From Streptomyces sp. DSM 15324 (GTDB lineage: Bacteria; Actinomycetota; Actinomycetes; Streptomycetales; Streptomycetaceae): a stretch of DNA of 64,000 nt. The notes below the pieces were generated by a model that worked only from the letters and a program-made list of their open reading frames with translations, made no database searches and had not been told where the DNA came from. Where the stretch lies: the NCBI RefSeq assembly GCF_001514285.1, contig NZ_KQ949030.1:184634-248633 (forward strand), in the 5' to 3' direction. This document shows, one piece after another, positions 16,387-25,500 of the stretch (its first letter is position 1; every line of letters begins with the position of its first letter). The translations under genes were made by a program, and so were the position numbers.

Positions 16387-17450
16387 TGGGGCACGGCGCC
16401 ATCCGCGTCGGCGTCAGCAGGGACTTCCTCGACTCCGACGGACGCAATGTCTGGGGCGACATCCGTCTCGGCGAACTCGACGCCGCCGGCGTGGACTGGC
16501 AGTACCTGCCGCGCGCCACCGGCGAACTCCTCGCCGACGACGTCGACGGACTCGACGCCGTCCTGTTCGCCGCGCCCGCCGTCACCGAGCGCACCTTCGC
16601 GGGAGCCACCCGGCCGCCGCTGCTCTTCGCCCGGTTCGGCGTCGGTTACGACACCGTCGACCTGGACGCCTGCACCCGAAACGGAGCCCTGGTCACCATC
16701 ACCCCCGACGGCGCCCGCCGTCCCGTCGCCACCGCCGCACTCACCCTGCTGCTGTCCGTCCTGCACAACCTGGTCGCCAAGGACCGGCTGGTGCGCGAGG
16801 GACGCTGGTCCGAGAAGGAGCGGTGGATGGGCCAGGGCCTGACCGGCCGCCGCATCGGCCTCCTCGGCCTCGGCAACACCGCCGGCGACCTGGTAGAACT
16901 CCTTCGCCCGTTCGAGGTCGAGATCATCGCCTACGACCCGTACTGCCCACCGGCCACCGCCGAGCGGCTCGGCGCCCGGCTGACCGACGCCGACACAGTG
17001 ATGGCCGAAGCGGACGCGGTCATCGTGATGGCCGCGCTCACGGAGGAGACCCGGCATCTGGTCGACGCCCGCCGGCTTGCCCTGATGAAGCCCTCGGCCG
17101 TCCTGCTCAACGTCGCCCGCGGCCCCATCGTCGACGAGACGGCGCTGGTCGAGGCCCTGCGCTCCGGCCGGATCCGTGCCGCGGGGCTGGACGTGTTCGA
17201 AAACGAGCCGCCCGCCGCGGACAACCCACTGCTGGCCATGGAGAACGTCGTTCTGAGCCCGCACTCGCTGGCCTGGACGGACGAGATGTCGGCCGGCAAC
17301 GGCGGGAGCGCCGTGCGGGCGATCCTCGACATAGCCGAGGGACGCGCCCCGCGTTTCGTCGTCAACCGCGACGCCCTCGACCTGGCCGCCGTGAAGGAGC
17401 GGCTGCAGGCACTGGCGGCCCACCGCCCGGCCTCGCAAGCCTCGTCATGA
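16386..17450 (+). CDS. D-2-hydroxyacid dehydrogenase family protein
   Basis: A 354-residue NAD(P)-dependent 2-hydroxyacid dehydrogenase. I use ATG 16386, which overlaps the cyclase stop (TGATG); an in-frame GTG lies one codon earlier. The substrate domain is followed by the Rossmann motif GRRIGLLGLGNTAGDL at residues ~152-167. The catalytic Arg is in LLNVARGPIVDETALVEAL, the Glu in AGLDVFENEPP and the His in LSPHSLAWTDEMS, so the R-E-H triad is complete. It ends with an ATGA overlap with the next gene. In this cluster it would reduce a 2-keto sugar acid or oxidise the hydroxy form. Confidence 0.9.
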   Translation: MGHGAIRVGVSRDFLDSDGRNVWGDIRLGELDAAGVDWQYLPRATGELLADDVDGLDAVLFAAPAVTERTFAGATRPPLLFARFGVGYDTVDLDACTRNGALVTITPDGARRPVATAALTLLLSVLHNLVAKDRLVREGRWSEKERWMGQGLTGRRIGLLGLGNTAGDLVELLRPFEVEIIAYDPYCPPATAERLGARLTDADTVMAEADAVIVMAALTEETRHLVDARRLALMKPSAVLLNVARGPIVDETALVEALRSGRIRAAGLDVFENEPPAADNPLLAMENVVLSPHSLAWTDEMSAGNGGSAVRAILDIAEGRAPRFVVNRDALDLAAVKERLQALAAHRPASQASS

Positions 17451-18337
17451 CGTCGGCGCCGAAGACCGTCGGCTTCCTGGGGCTCGGCGCGATGGGCCTG
17501 CCGATGGCGACGAACCTCGCCCGGGCCGGTTTCGACGTCGTCGCGTGGAACCGCAGCAGCCGGGCGCTGGAAACGGCCGTCGCCGCCGGCTGCCGTGGCG
17601 CCACCGACCCGGCGGCGGTGGGCGCCGCAGCGTCCGTGGTCGTCACCATGCTCCCCGACCTCCCCCAGGTCGAGGCACTGCTCCGGGCCCACGACGGTCT
17701 CCTCGCCGCGCGCGAGCGGACCATGAGCACCCTCGTCGTGATGGGCACCGTCTCCCCCGTCCGGGTCCGGGCCCTCGCCGACGACATCGCCGCTCACGGC
17801 GTCACGGTCGTCGACGCCCCTGTCAGCGGCGGCGTGACCGGCGCCGTGCAGGGCACGCTGTCGATCATGGCGGGCGCCGACCCGGCCGCCTACGAGAGGG
17901 TTCTGCCGTATCTGAGGGCCATGGGCGGGACGGTGCGCCGGATGGGCGATGTCGGCGCCGGTTCGCTCACCAAGGCGTGCAACCAGCTCGTCGTCGCGGG
18001 GACGCTCGTCTCCCTCGCCGAGGCGGTGCTGCTCGCCGAACGCGGCGGGCTGGACGCCGAGTCGGTTCTGGAGGTGCTGGCCGGCGGCCTCGCCCGCTCC
18101 GAGGTGCTCGCCCAGAAGCACCACCACCTCGCCCGGAGCGACTTCACCCCCTCCGGTCCCGCACGCTACCTGCTGAAGGACCTCGGATTCGTGCAGCACA
18201 GCGCCACCGACGAGCGGGTCTCGCTCCCACTGGCCGACACCGTCACCCGGTTGTACGCGGCCGTCGAGGCGCAGGGGCTGGGCGACTACGACAACAGCGT
18301 CGTCCTGGAACTGCTGCGCACCGCGCCCGCACGCTGA
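17447..18337 (+). CDS. Beta-hydroxyacid dehydrogenase (3-hydroxyisobutyrate/tartronate-semialdehyde-reductase-like)
   Basis: A 296-residue NAD(P)-dependent dehydrogenase of the 6-phosphogluconate/3-hydroxyisobutyrate family. The N-terminal dinucleotide motif is VGFLGLGAMGLPMATNLARAGFDV (about residues 8-31). The substrate-binding signature DAPVSGGVTGAVQGTLSIMAG lies at ~122-142, and the catalytic Lys is in GSLTKACNQLVVAG (~176-189). The all-alpha C-terminal half is complete. The start ATG overlaps the preceding stop by four bases, so expression is coupled to the upstream 2-hydroxyacid dehydrogenase. A second paralogue of the same family follows after a 193-base spacer with operators. Likely step: oxidation of a beta-hydroxy sugar acid. 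Confidence 0.9.
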   Translation: MTSAPKTVGFLGLGAMGLPMATNLARAGFDVVAWNRSSRALETAVAAGCRGATDPAAVGAAASVVVTMLPDLPQVEALLRAHDGLLAARERTMSTLVVMGTVSPVRVRALADDIAAHGVTVVDAPVSGGVTGAVQGTLSIMAGADPAAYERVLPYLRAMGGTVRRMGDVGAGSLTKACNQLVVAGTLVSLAEAVLLAERGGLDAESVLEVLAGGLARSEVLAQKHHHLARSDFTPSGPARYLLKDLGFVQHSATDERVSLPLADTVTRLYAAVEAQGLGDYDNSVVLELLRTAPAR

Positions 18338-18394
18338 CGCTCCCTGGCGGGCGACCCGACCGGTGACGCCTGCGCTACGGACGGCGCGACCGTA

Positions 18395-18425
18395 ACAGCA
18401 TGTGGAAACGATGCCAATATGCTGT
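18395..18425. promoter_or_regulatory. Operator: ACAGCAT...ATGCTGT inverted repeat with CCAATATGCTG core
   Basis: ACAGCAT (18395-18401) and ATGCTGT (18419-18425) are exact inverted repeats; the right arm is part of CCAATATGCTG (18414-18424). The site lies in the 193-base spacer before the second dehydrogenase transcript. Confidence 0.6.
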
Positions 18426-18487
18426 ACGGAACAGGCGATCAGGTTGCTCGTTTCGTCACGAAGGTTGCCTCCCCGCACTTTACTAGT

Positions 18488-18513
18488 CCAATATGCTGTT
18501 CTTGTGACAGCAT
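18488..18513. promoter_or_regulatory. Second operator: CCAATATGCTG with 7-bp dyad
   Basis: CCAATATGCTG (18488-18498) starts a site in which ATGCTGT (18493-18499) and ACAGCAT (18507-18513) form a perfect dyad with a 7-base spacer. It lies 18-43 bases before the start of the next gene, a position suited to repression. Confidence 0.65.
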
Positions 18514-18530
18514 TTAGTCCAGGAGGTCAG

Positions 18531-19415
18531 GTGGCGGGACACGCGGACGTGGGCGTCGCCGGGCTCGGGGTCATGGGCTCCGCGATCGCCCGCCGACTGC
18601 TCGCACGCGAACACGCCGTGTGCGTCTACGACATCCGTCCGGAGGCGGTCGCCGAACTCGCCCGGCAGGGCGCTGCCGCGGCCGGGTCGCCCGCCCTGCT
18701 CGCCACGACAGGCGTGGTGGTGCTCTCCCTCAACAGCGCGGACATCGTGGAGCGCGTGGTCTTCGGACCGGGCGGAGTGTTGAGCACAGCCCCGGACGGC
18801 GTGCTGGTGATCGACATGTCGAGCATCGACCCCGGACGCACCCGGGCGTTCGCCGCACGCGCGGCCGCACTGGGCGCCGGCTGGGTCGACGCCCCCCTCT
18901 CGGGCGGCGCACCGGGCGCCGAGCGCGGCGAGCTGACCCTGATGCTCGGGGGTCAGGAGGGGGACGTCGCCCGTGCGCTGCCCCTGCTCGGCACCCTGGC
19001 CTCCAGGCTGACGCACCTCGGCCCGGCCGGCTCCGGACAGCTGGTGAAGTCCGTCAACCAGGTGCTGGTCGGCTGCGGCTTCGCCGCGCTCGCCGAGGCC
19101 GCCGCTCTGGTGCGGGCGGCAGGTCTGCCGCCCGGCCAAGTGCTCACCGCGCTCAGCGGAGGCAGAGCCGACTCCGCTCTTCTGCAGGAGTTCTTCGTCA
19201 AGTTCGCCGAGGCCGACCTCTCCCCCACCGGGCGGGTCAGCAACATGGTCAAGGACCTTGAGGCCGCCCGCGACTACGCGCGCTCCGCCGGCATACCGCT
19301 CCCTGTCACCACCGCCGTCGCCGAACTGCACCGCTGGCTCTCGGCGGCCGGGCACGGCGACGCCGACAACGCCGCGCTGATGCACTACTACGCTCCCCTG
19401 GAGATACAGCCGTGA
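18531..19415 (+). CDS. Beta-hydroxyacid dehydrogenase, second paralogue
   Basis: A 294-residue member of the 3-hydroxyisobutyrate dehydrogenase family. I start it at GTG 18531, because AGGAGG (18521-18526) lies just upstream and the product then begins VAGHADVGVAGLGVMGSAIARRLL, with the Rossmann motif in its normal place; the longer frame back to 18402 runs through the operators. The substrate motif is VDAPLSGGAPGAERGELTLMLGG, and the catalytic Lys is in GSGQLVKSVNQVLVGCG. It is only distantly alike to the copy ending at 18337, so the two probably act on different intermediates. It begins a four-gene transcript and overlaps the following SDR start by four bases. Confidence 0.9.
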   Translation: MAGHADVGVAGLGVMGSAIARRLLAREHAVCVYDIRPEAVAELARQGAAAAGSPALLATTGVVVLSLNSADIVERVVFGPGGVLSTAPDGVLVIDMSSIDPGRTRAFAARAAALGAGWVDAPLSGGAPGAERGELTLMLGGQEGDVARALPLLGTLASRLTHLGPAGSGQLVKSVNQVLVGCGFAALAEAAALVRAAGLPPGQVLTALSGGRADSALLQEFFVKFAEADLSPTGRVSNMVKDLEAARDYARSAGIPLPVTTAVAELHRWLSAAGHGDADNAALMHYYAPLEIQP

Positions 19416-20185
19416 AGACGCACGCCCTGTTCGACCTCTCGGGCCGACGCGCCCTGGTGACCGGCTCCAGCAAGGGCATCGGAGCCGCCCTGGCCGTCGG
19501 TCTGGCCGAGGCGGGCGCCGAACTCGTCCTCAACGGCCGCGACGCCGCGGCGCTGGAGCGCGCCCGTGAGGAGCTGGCCGAACGCACCGGGGCCAAGGTC
19601 CACACGGCGGCCTTCGACGTCACCGACGAGGTGGCCGTACTGCGAGCGGTCCGCAAGATCGAGGACGGGGTCGGCCCGGTGGACATCCTGGTCAACAACA
19701 CCGGCGTGCAGCACCGCGAGCCGCTGCTGAAGGTCTCGGCGGCGAATTTCGAGCGGGTGCTGCACACCAACCTCACCAGCGCCTTCCTCGTCGGCCGCGC
19801 CGTCGCGGCCGGGATGGTCGAGCGCGGCCACGGAAAGATCGTCAACATCTGTTCGGTCCAGACCTGGCTGGCGCGGCCCGGTATCGCCGCCTACGCGGCC
19901 TCCAAGGGAGGGCTGGCGATGCTGACCCGCGGCATGTGCGCGGAGTGGGCGGGATCGGGGATCACGGTCAACGCGCTGGCCCCCGGCTATGTGGTCACCG
20001 AGCTGACCCGCCCACTCGTCGAGGACCCCGCCTTCGACTCGTGGATCCGGGGCCGTACCCCCGCCGGCCGCTGGGCCGGGGTCGAGGACCTGGTCGGCAC
20101 CCTCGTGTGGCTCGCGGCACCGGCGTCGGACTTCGTCAACGGCCAGGTGATCGCCGTCGACGGAGGGCTGACCGCGGTGGTCTGA
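19412..20185 (+). CDS. SDR oxidoreductase, gluconate 5-dehydrogenase-like
   Basis: A 257-residue SDR starting at GTG 19412, overlapping the previous stop. Motifs: TGSSKGIGAALAVGLAEAGAELVLNGRD (cofactor region, residues ~16-43), FDVTDE, LVNNTGVQHREPL (the usual NNAG is NNTG here), catalytic Ser in NICSVQT and YAASK. The opening FDLSGRRALVTGSSKGIG, NGRD and NNTGVQHR(E/x)PL segments resemble gluconate 5-dehydrogenase (IdnO/Gno), which interconverts D-gluconate and 5-keto-D-gluconate. The next gene looks like L-idonate 5-dehydrogenase, whose product is 5-ketogluconate, which strengthens that reading. Cytosolic. Confidence 0.85.
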   Translation: MKTHALFDLSGRRALVTGSSKGIGAALAVGLAEAGAELVLNGRDAAALERAREELAERTGAKVHTAAFDVTDEVAVLRAVRKIEDGVGPVDILVNNTGVQHREPLLKVSAANFERVLHTNLTSAFLVGRAVAAGMVERGHGKIVNICSVQTWLARPGIAAYAASKGGLAMLTRGMCAEWAGSGITVNALAPGYVVTELTRPLVEDPAFDSWIRGRTPAGRWAGVEDLVGTLVWLAAPASDFVNGQVIAVDGGLTAVV

Positions 20186-20256
20186 CCTGCGGCCTCCTCC
20201 ACCGCGCGCAACCAGCCCAAGCAGCCGAGCCGTTCGGCAGAGAGCGGGACAATGAC

Positions 20257-21324
20257 ATGAACGACAGGACATCGGCGACCATGCGGGCCGTGGTGGCGCA
20301 CGGCGCGGGCGACCTGCGCCTGGAGACGCGGCCGGTACCCGTGCCGGGGCCCGGGGAAGTGGCCGTCGACGTGCGGTACGGCGGCATCTGCGGCTCCGAT
20401 CTGCACTACTGGCGGCACGGGGCGGTCGGCGAGTTCCGGCTGCGCGAACCGCTGGTGCTGGGCCACGAGATCGTGGGCCGGGTCCGCGAGGCCGGCCCCG
20501 GCACGCAGGCACCACCGCCGGGCACGCCCGTGGCCGTGCACCCGCTGGCGTCCTGCGGGAGGTGCCGGCAGTGCCTCGCCGGCCGGCGCAACACCTGCCT
20601 CGACACCGGTTACCTCGGCAGTGCCGCCCGCAACCCCCACGTCCAGGGCGGCTTCGCCGACGTCCTCGTCGTCCCCGCCGAGCGGGTGCTCGCCCTGCCC
20701 GGGGGCCTGGATCTGCGGCTGGCCGCGGTGGCCGAACCGGCCGCGGTCGCGTGGCACGCCGTAGGGCAGGCCGGCGACGTACGCGGCAAGCGGGTCCTGG
20801 TCACCGGCGCGGGCCCCATCGGGTGCCTGGTGGTCGCAGCGCTGCGGGCCGCCGGTGCGGGCGAGATCACCGTGACCGATGTGCACGAGGCTCCCCTGGC
20901 CGTCGCCCAGCGGGTGGGTGCCACATCGACCGTACGGGTCGTCGCCGGCACCGACGAAGCACTGGGTGACCTGGCGGCGGACCTGGCGATCGAGTCGTCG
21001 GGCAACCCGGCCGGACTGCACACCTGCCTGTACGGCGTCGACCGGGGCGGACTGGTGGTGGGTCTGGGCCTGCTGCCGCCCGGGGACACGCCGGTGGCCG
21101 CCAACGCACTCATCACGCGCGAACTGCGGCTCATCGGCTCCTTCCGCTTCGACGACGAACTCACCGAGGTACTCACGGCCCTGGCTGACGGCCGCCTCCC
21201 GGCTGCTCCGGTGGTCACCTCGGCGGTGCCGGTGGACCGTGCACTGGAGGCGTTCGAACTCGCGGCCGACCCCGCCCGGTCCTGCAAGGTGCTGCTCGAC
21301 TTCGGCGGGCCGGGAGAGGCCTGA
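20257..21324 (+). CDS. idnD: Zinc-dependent dehydrogenase, L-idonate 5-dehydrogenase-like
   Basis: A 355-residue zinc medium-chain dehydrogenase starting at ATG 20257. The catalytic zinc ligands are visible in GGICGSDLHYWRHG (Cys) and LVLGHEIVGRV (His-Glu). The structural zinc site is the four-Cys loop CGRCRQCLAGRRNTC. The Rossmann motif is VLVTGAGPIGCLVVAALRAAGA at about residues 183-204. CGSDLHYWRHGAVGEFRLREPLVLGHE closely follows the L-idonate/sorbitol dehydrogenase pattern. With the gluconate-5-dehydrogenase-like SDR just upstream, the pair would convert L-idonate to 5-ketogluconate and then gluconate. Spacing of 71 bases from the SDR suggests the same transcript. Specificity remains an inference. 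Confidence 0.87.
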   Translation: MNDRTSATMRAVVAHGAGDLRLETRPVPVPGPGEVAVDVRYGGICGSDLHYWRHGAVGEFRLREPLVLGHEIVGRVREAGPGTQAPPPGTPVAVHPLASCGRCRQCLAGRRNTCLDTGYLGSAARNPHVQGGFADVLVVPAERVLALPGGLDLRLAAVAEPAAVAWHAVGQAGDVRGKRVLVTGAGPIGCLVVAALRAAGAGEITVTDVHEAPLAVAQRVGATSTVRVVAGTDEALGDLAADLAIESSGNPAGLHTCLYGVDRGGLVVGLGLLPPGDTPVAANALITRELRLIGSFRFDDELTEVLTALADGRLPAAPVVTSAVPVDRALEAFELAADPARSCKVLLDFGGPGEA

Positions 21325-21385
21325 CCCAGCACCCCGGCCCCTCACCTGCGCGCCGTCCCCTCGCCTTGCAGCAAGGAGTTCACGA

Positions 21386-22387
21386 TTGTCCGGCACTTCC
21401 GTCCGCCGCCCCCGCGTGGCCGTCAGCCGCACCGCCCTCCCGGGAGACAGCGTCAGTCACCTCGCCACCCGCTTCGACGTCACCGCATGGACGGCCCCGC
21501 AGCCCCCGACGCCGGCCGAACTGGCCGGACTCGTGCACGGCTGCCAGGGCCTGCTCGTCCTCGGCAGCGACCGCGTCGACGCCGCGCTGCTCGACGCGGC
21601 GGGGCCGGATCTGCGGGTCGTGGCCCTGGCGTCGATGGGCTACGACGGCGTGGACGTCGCGGCCGCCGTCGAGCGCGGCATCGTCGTCACGCACACCCCC
21701 AACGTGCTGGCAGACACCACGGCCGACGTTGCGATGGCCCTGATCCTCATGGCCAGGCGCCGCCTTCCCGCGAGCATGGACGCGCTGCGCCGCGGCGAAT
21801 GGGGCGCCTTCCGCATGGACGCCTTCCTCGGTCTCGACGTGCACGGCGCCACCCTGGGGCTCATCGGCTACGGCCAGATCGCCCGCGCCGTGGCCCGCAG
21901 GGCCGCCGGATTCCAGATGCGCGTACAGCACCACCATCCGGTGCGCAGGGAGGACGACGCGCTGTCCCGCTGGGTGCCGTTCGACGAACTGCTGCAAACC
22001 AGCGACGTGGTGTCCGTGCACACGCCGCTGACGCAGGAGACCAAGGGCCTGATCGGCAAGGCTGAAATCGCCCTGATGAAACCGACCGCGACCCTGGTCA
22101 ACACCGGCCGCGGAGGGGTCGTCGACGAGGAGGCCCTCCTGGCGGCGCTGCGCTGCGGCGCTCTTCACTCGGCAGGACTGGACGTCATGACCAACGAGCC
22201 GCGCACCGACCCGAGCGACCCCCTGCTCAACGAACCGCACCTGGTGGTGCTGCCCCACGTGGGCTCGGCGACCGAGGCGACCCGCGCGGGCATGGCGGCA
22301 CTCGCCGCCCGCAACATCGAAGCGGTCCTGGACGGCCACCCGGCACTCACCGCGCTGCCCGGCACCCCGAGCCTGCCCGGGCGATGA
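21386..22387 (+). CDS. D-2-hydroxyacid dehydrogenase (2-ketogluconate/glyoxylate reductase-like)
   Basis: A 333-residue 2-hydroxyacid dehydrogenase. The start is TTG 21386, with AAGGAG eight bases before it; the context AAGGAGTTCACG is almost the same as that of the GntR gene at 2458. The Rossmann motif is ATLGLIGYGQIARAVARRA (about residues 156-174). The catalytic Arg is in LVNTGRGGVVDEEALL, the Glu in DVMTNEPRTDPSDPLL and the His in VLPHVGSATEATR. The ending GSATEATRAGMAALAARNI is typical of the glyoxylate/2-ketogluconate reductase group. It is the last gene of the catabolic operon and is followed by a hairpin shared with the convergent giant gene. Confidence 0.9.
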   Translation: MSGTSVRRPRVAVSRTALPGDSVSHLATRFDVTAWTAPQPPTPAELAGLVHGCQGLLVLGSDRVDAALLDAAGPDLRVVALASMGYDGVDVAAAVERGIVVTHTPNVLADTTADVAMALILMARRRLPASMDALRRGEWGAFRMDAFLGLDVHGATLGLIGYGQIARAVARRAAGFQMRVQHHHPVRREDDALSRWVPFDELLQTSDVVSVHTPLTQETKGLIGKAEIALMKPTATLVNTGRGGVVDEEALLAALRCGALHSAGLDVMTNEPRTDPSDPLLNEPHLVVLPHVGSATEATRAGMAALAARNIEAVLDGHPALTALPGTPSLPGR

Positions 22388-22481
22388 GCCCTGCCCGGGC
22401 GAGTCCCGTCGAGCCCGCCACCGCAGAACGGGCCGACGGGTTCGTCAACCAGTCCACGGCGGACAAGGTCGTGCACTTCCC

Positions 22482-22503
22482 CCGGGAGGGAGAGATCTCC
22501 CGG
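22482..22503. terminator. Hairpin between convergent transcripts
   Basis: CCGGGAG (22482-22488) and CTCCCGG (22497-22503) form a perfect 7-bp stem with an 8-base loop. It lies 95 bases after the hydroxyacid dehydrogenase stop and 48 bases beyond the stop of the convergent giant gene, suiting a bidirectional terminator. Confidence 0.55.
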
Positions 22504-22550
22504 ACGTGGTGTGTTCTCCCGGTGCCGGGCGACGGCGGCCACCAGGCCAC

Positions 22551-25500
22551 TCAGGTGGCACCCGGGTAGGAGCGGTTGCGGATGTCGAGCAGCGGCTTGC
22601 TGGGCAGCGTCGCTTGCGTACCTTCCGGGTGCAGCGACGAGTACACGCCGACGTCGAACAGGTAAGTGCCCGGCACGGTGGCCGCACCCGTCGTGGCCGC
22701 CGCCGAGGTGACCGCCGCCGCCAGCCGGGAGACGAAGCTGGTGGGCGAGGCCGGGTTGGCGTCGGTGGCCGTGTCGAAGGCGTACAGCGGTACGAGCACG
22801 AGCGGCACGGCCGGTGTGATCGTGCCGCCGGGCTGCGCCGCCGTTGTCAGTGAGTAGGCGTAGCGGGCTGTCACCTTCACCTGGAACGTCGCCGATGGTG
22901 GCGCCGATCCCAGGTCGAACAGCACACCGAAGAAGTCACCGAGCGCCGTCGCCAGGTCGACGCCGCCGCGAGTCGTCAGGGGCGCGGGCGTGTCGGCCAG
23001 CAGTGACGGGGTCACCTTGCTGCTGAACAGGCTGAGCGGCGTGCGGTAGACGAACAGCGGGTTCGTCGCGTCGGCCGGTCCGGTGCTGCCGAGCAGGTTC
23101 TCGTTGCGGACGACGGACACACCCGACCAGCCGTTCTGGTAGGCGACCGCGTCAAGCTCGCGCAGCGCCACCTTGAGGTCGAGCGGCGCGCTGATCGGCT
23201 GCCGGTGGGTGTACAACGCCTGCGCTCCGACACGCAGTCCGGGGGCCGCGCCGTCGATGGTCGGCCACAGCGGGTCGGCGTCGGCGGCGGTGAGGGCGAG
23301 GTACGAGAACTCGTCCGGCTGTTGCTCGTCGACCAGCGGGTCGACGCGGTACCAGTGCGCCTCGCCCTCGTCGCCGAGGGCGGCCGCGGCGAAGGCGGAC
23401 CGGCCGGACCAGGCGTGGCTGACGCGCTGTACGAGGTCGCGGAAGGCCTGGAGCGCCGGCAGCACGCGGGGATCGGCCGGGTCGGTGAGCAGCAGCCGCA
23501 GGTCGTCCTCGACCGCTGCGGCGACCTCGTTGAACTGGGCCAGGGCCACGTGGACCGCCGACAGGCCGGCCTCACCGGTGCCGACGCCGGTCGGCGGCGC
23601 GGGCGGGGCGTCCGTCAGCCGGTTGAAGAACATGCCCAGCTCGATGCTGTCCTGGGCGGCGGCCTGGTAGTCGAGCGTGAACGCGTAGTCCCACTCCTTG
23701 GCCTTGGCGAGATCGGGGTCGCCCGGGTGGCTCGGGGTGGCCGACTGCGTCGACAGCACGGGGACGCCCGGGTGGGCGCGCAGCGGGATCGGGATCTGCA
23801 CCTGCCCCAGCGGGACGGCGTCGACCGGGCGGAGGAAACTCAGCCACGACGACTCCCGGTAGTCGCCGACGACCGACGTCGCGCCGAACGGTTCCGGCAG
23901 CTGTACGTCGTACTCGAGCTGGGTCATCGAGAAGGCGAGGTCGAGGTAGGCCATCCGCCGTCGCAGCGGATCGCGGACGTCGACCAGCACCGTCACCGAG
24001 GACGAGCCGCCGACGAGGGGCACCTTCCCGGTGCTGAAGCTCGTCACCGGCAGGAGTTCGACGTACGAGAGCACCGCCGGCCGCGCGGGCGCGGGTGGAT
24101 CGGTGTGGAGCCGGTAGTGGGCGCCGCCGGAGCCACCGGTGACATCGCAGCTCCACAGTGCTGCCGCGAATTCGGCGAGCTGGGCGGGCGTGGGGTCCTG
24201 GGTGTGGAAGATCTTGCCCGCCACCGTGCGCGGCGTGTCGCCCGCGACGACCGGCACCGAGGTCAGCGTGGAACCGATGACGACGGCGACCGTGGTGGGG
24301 GCGAAGACGTCGGCGACGTTGTCGTTGGCCGCCACCAGGTCGACGACCGTGACGCCGAGCCGGGCCGCGACGGAAGTGAGCGTGTCACCGGCGGAGAGCG
24401 TGTGGGTCGCCCTGGTCGCGCTGCCCGACGTGGGTGCTGCGGCGCTGCCGGACGGCGTCACCACCGGCTTCACGATCGGTTTCCCGGACAGGGAAGGCGC
24501 GGTGTCGGCGTCGGTGTACGGCGATGTCACCGTCACCGGGAACTGTACGAGCAGCGTGGTGTCGTACAGCGACGACAGTGTGGTGAGCAGCTGCTGGCGG
24601 AGGGTCTGTGCCGCCTGGGCCCGGTCTCCCGACGGCGTGCCGAGCAGGTGCTCGACGAGGCCGGCGAGCCCGTCGGCGATGACGCCCTTGCTGGTGATCA
24701 CGTCGGCCAGCAGCGCCTGGGCGGCCGCGCCGAGCCCGCTCGCGGGCAGCGCGAACTGTGGTGAGAGGAGCCGGTCGACAGAGGCGAGCAACGCCGCGAG
24801 CCAGGCGTCGAGGTCGGCACCGGTGAAGCTTTTGTGCGCGGTCCACTCCAGCGGCTGACCCGGCGTGTAGGCGGGTACGGGGACGTTCACTCGCGTCCAT
24901 GGCTCGGTCGACAGCGGTCGTACGGCGAAGAACCCGCCCGGGGCGGGGGCGTCGACGCGGTACTCGATGCCGCCCCTGGCCGCGTCGAAGTTCACGACCC
25001 ACAGGCGCGACTTCGCCGTGGTGGTCGGCGCGGAGTCCGCGTCCTCGCCGGTGCCGAGCTTCAGCCCGGCGAACGTCTTCTCGAACCGCTCCGCGAAGCC
25101 GTCGAGCGACGCCGTCGAACCGTCGGCGAGCGGGCTCGGCGGCACCGGCGTGACGTCGACGAAGGTCGCGCTGTCGGAGAGGAGGTCGGGAGCGACCCGG
25201 TTCGGGTCGCGCAGCATCCGCAGCTCGACCGTCAGCGGGAAGACCGGGTCCGGGTAGTCGGCGAGCAGCGTCGTGGCGAGCGGCGGCAACGCGGCCGGCG
25301 CGGGTGGCACCAGCAGCGGTTGCCCGGCGGCCAGCGCGGCGTGCGGGTTCTGTGCGACGACATCGGCGACGGTGAGCGTCGAGAGGCCGAACAGGGCGTT
25401 GAACGCGGCGGTGACCGTGAGGAAGGTGTCGTTGACGTCCGTGTCGTAGGTGCGGGTGACCGGGTTGCCGTTGTCCGGCTGGTAGGCATAGGTGAGCCGC

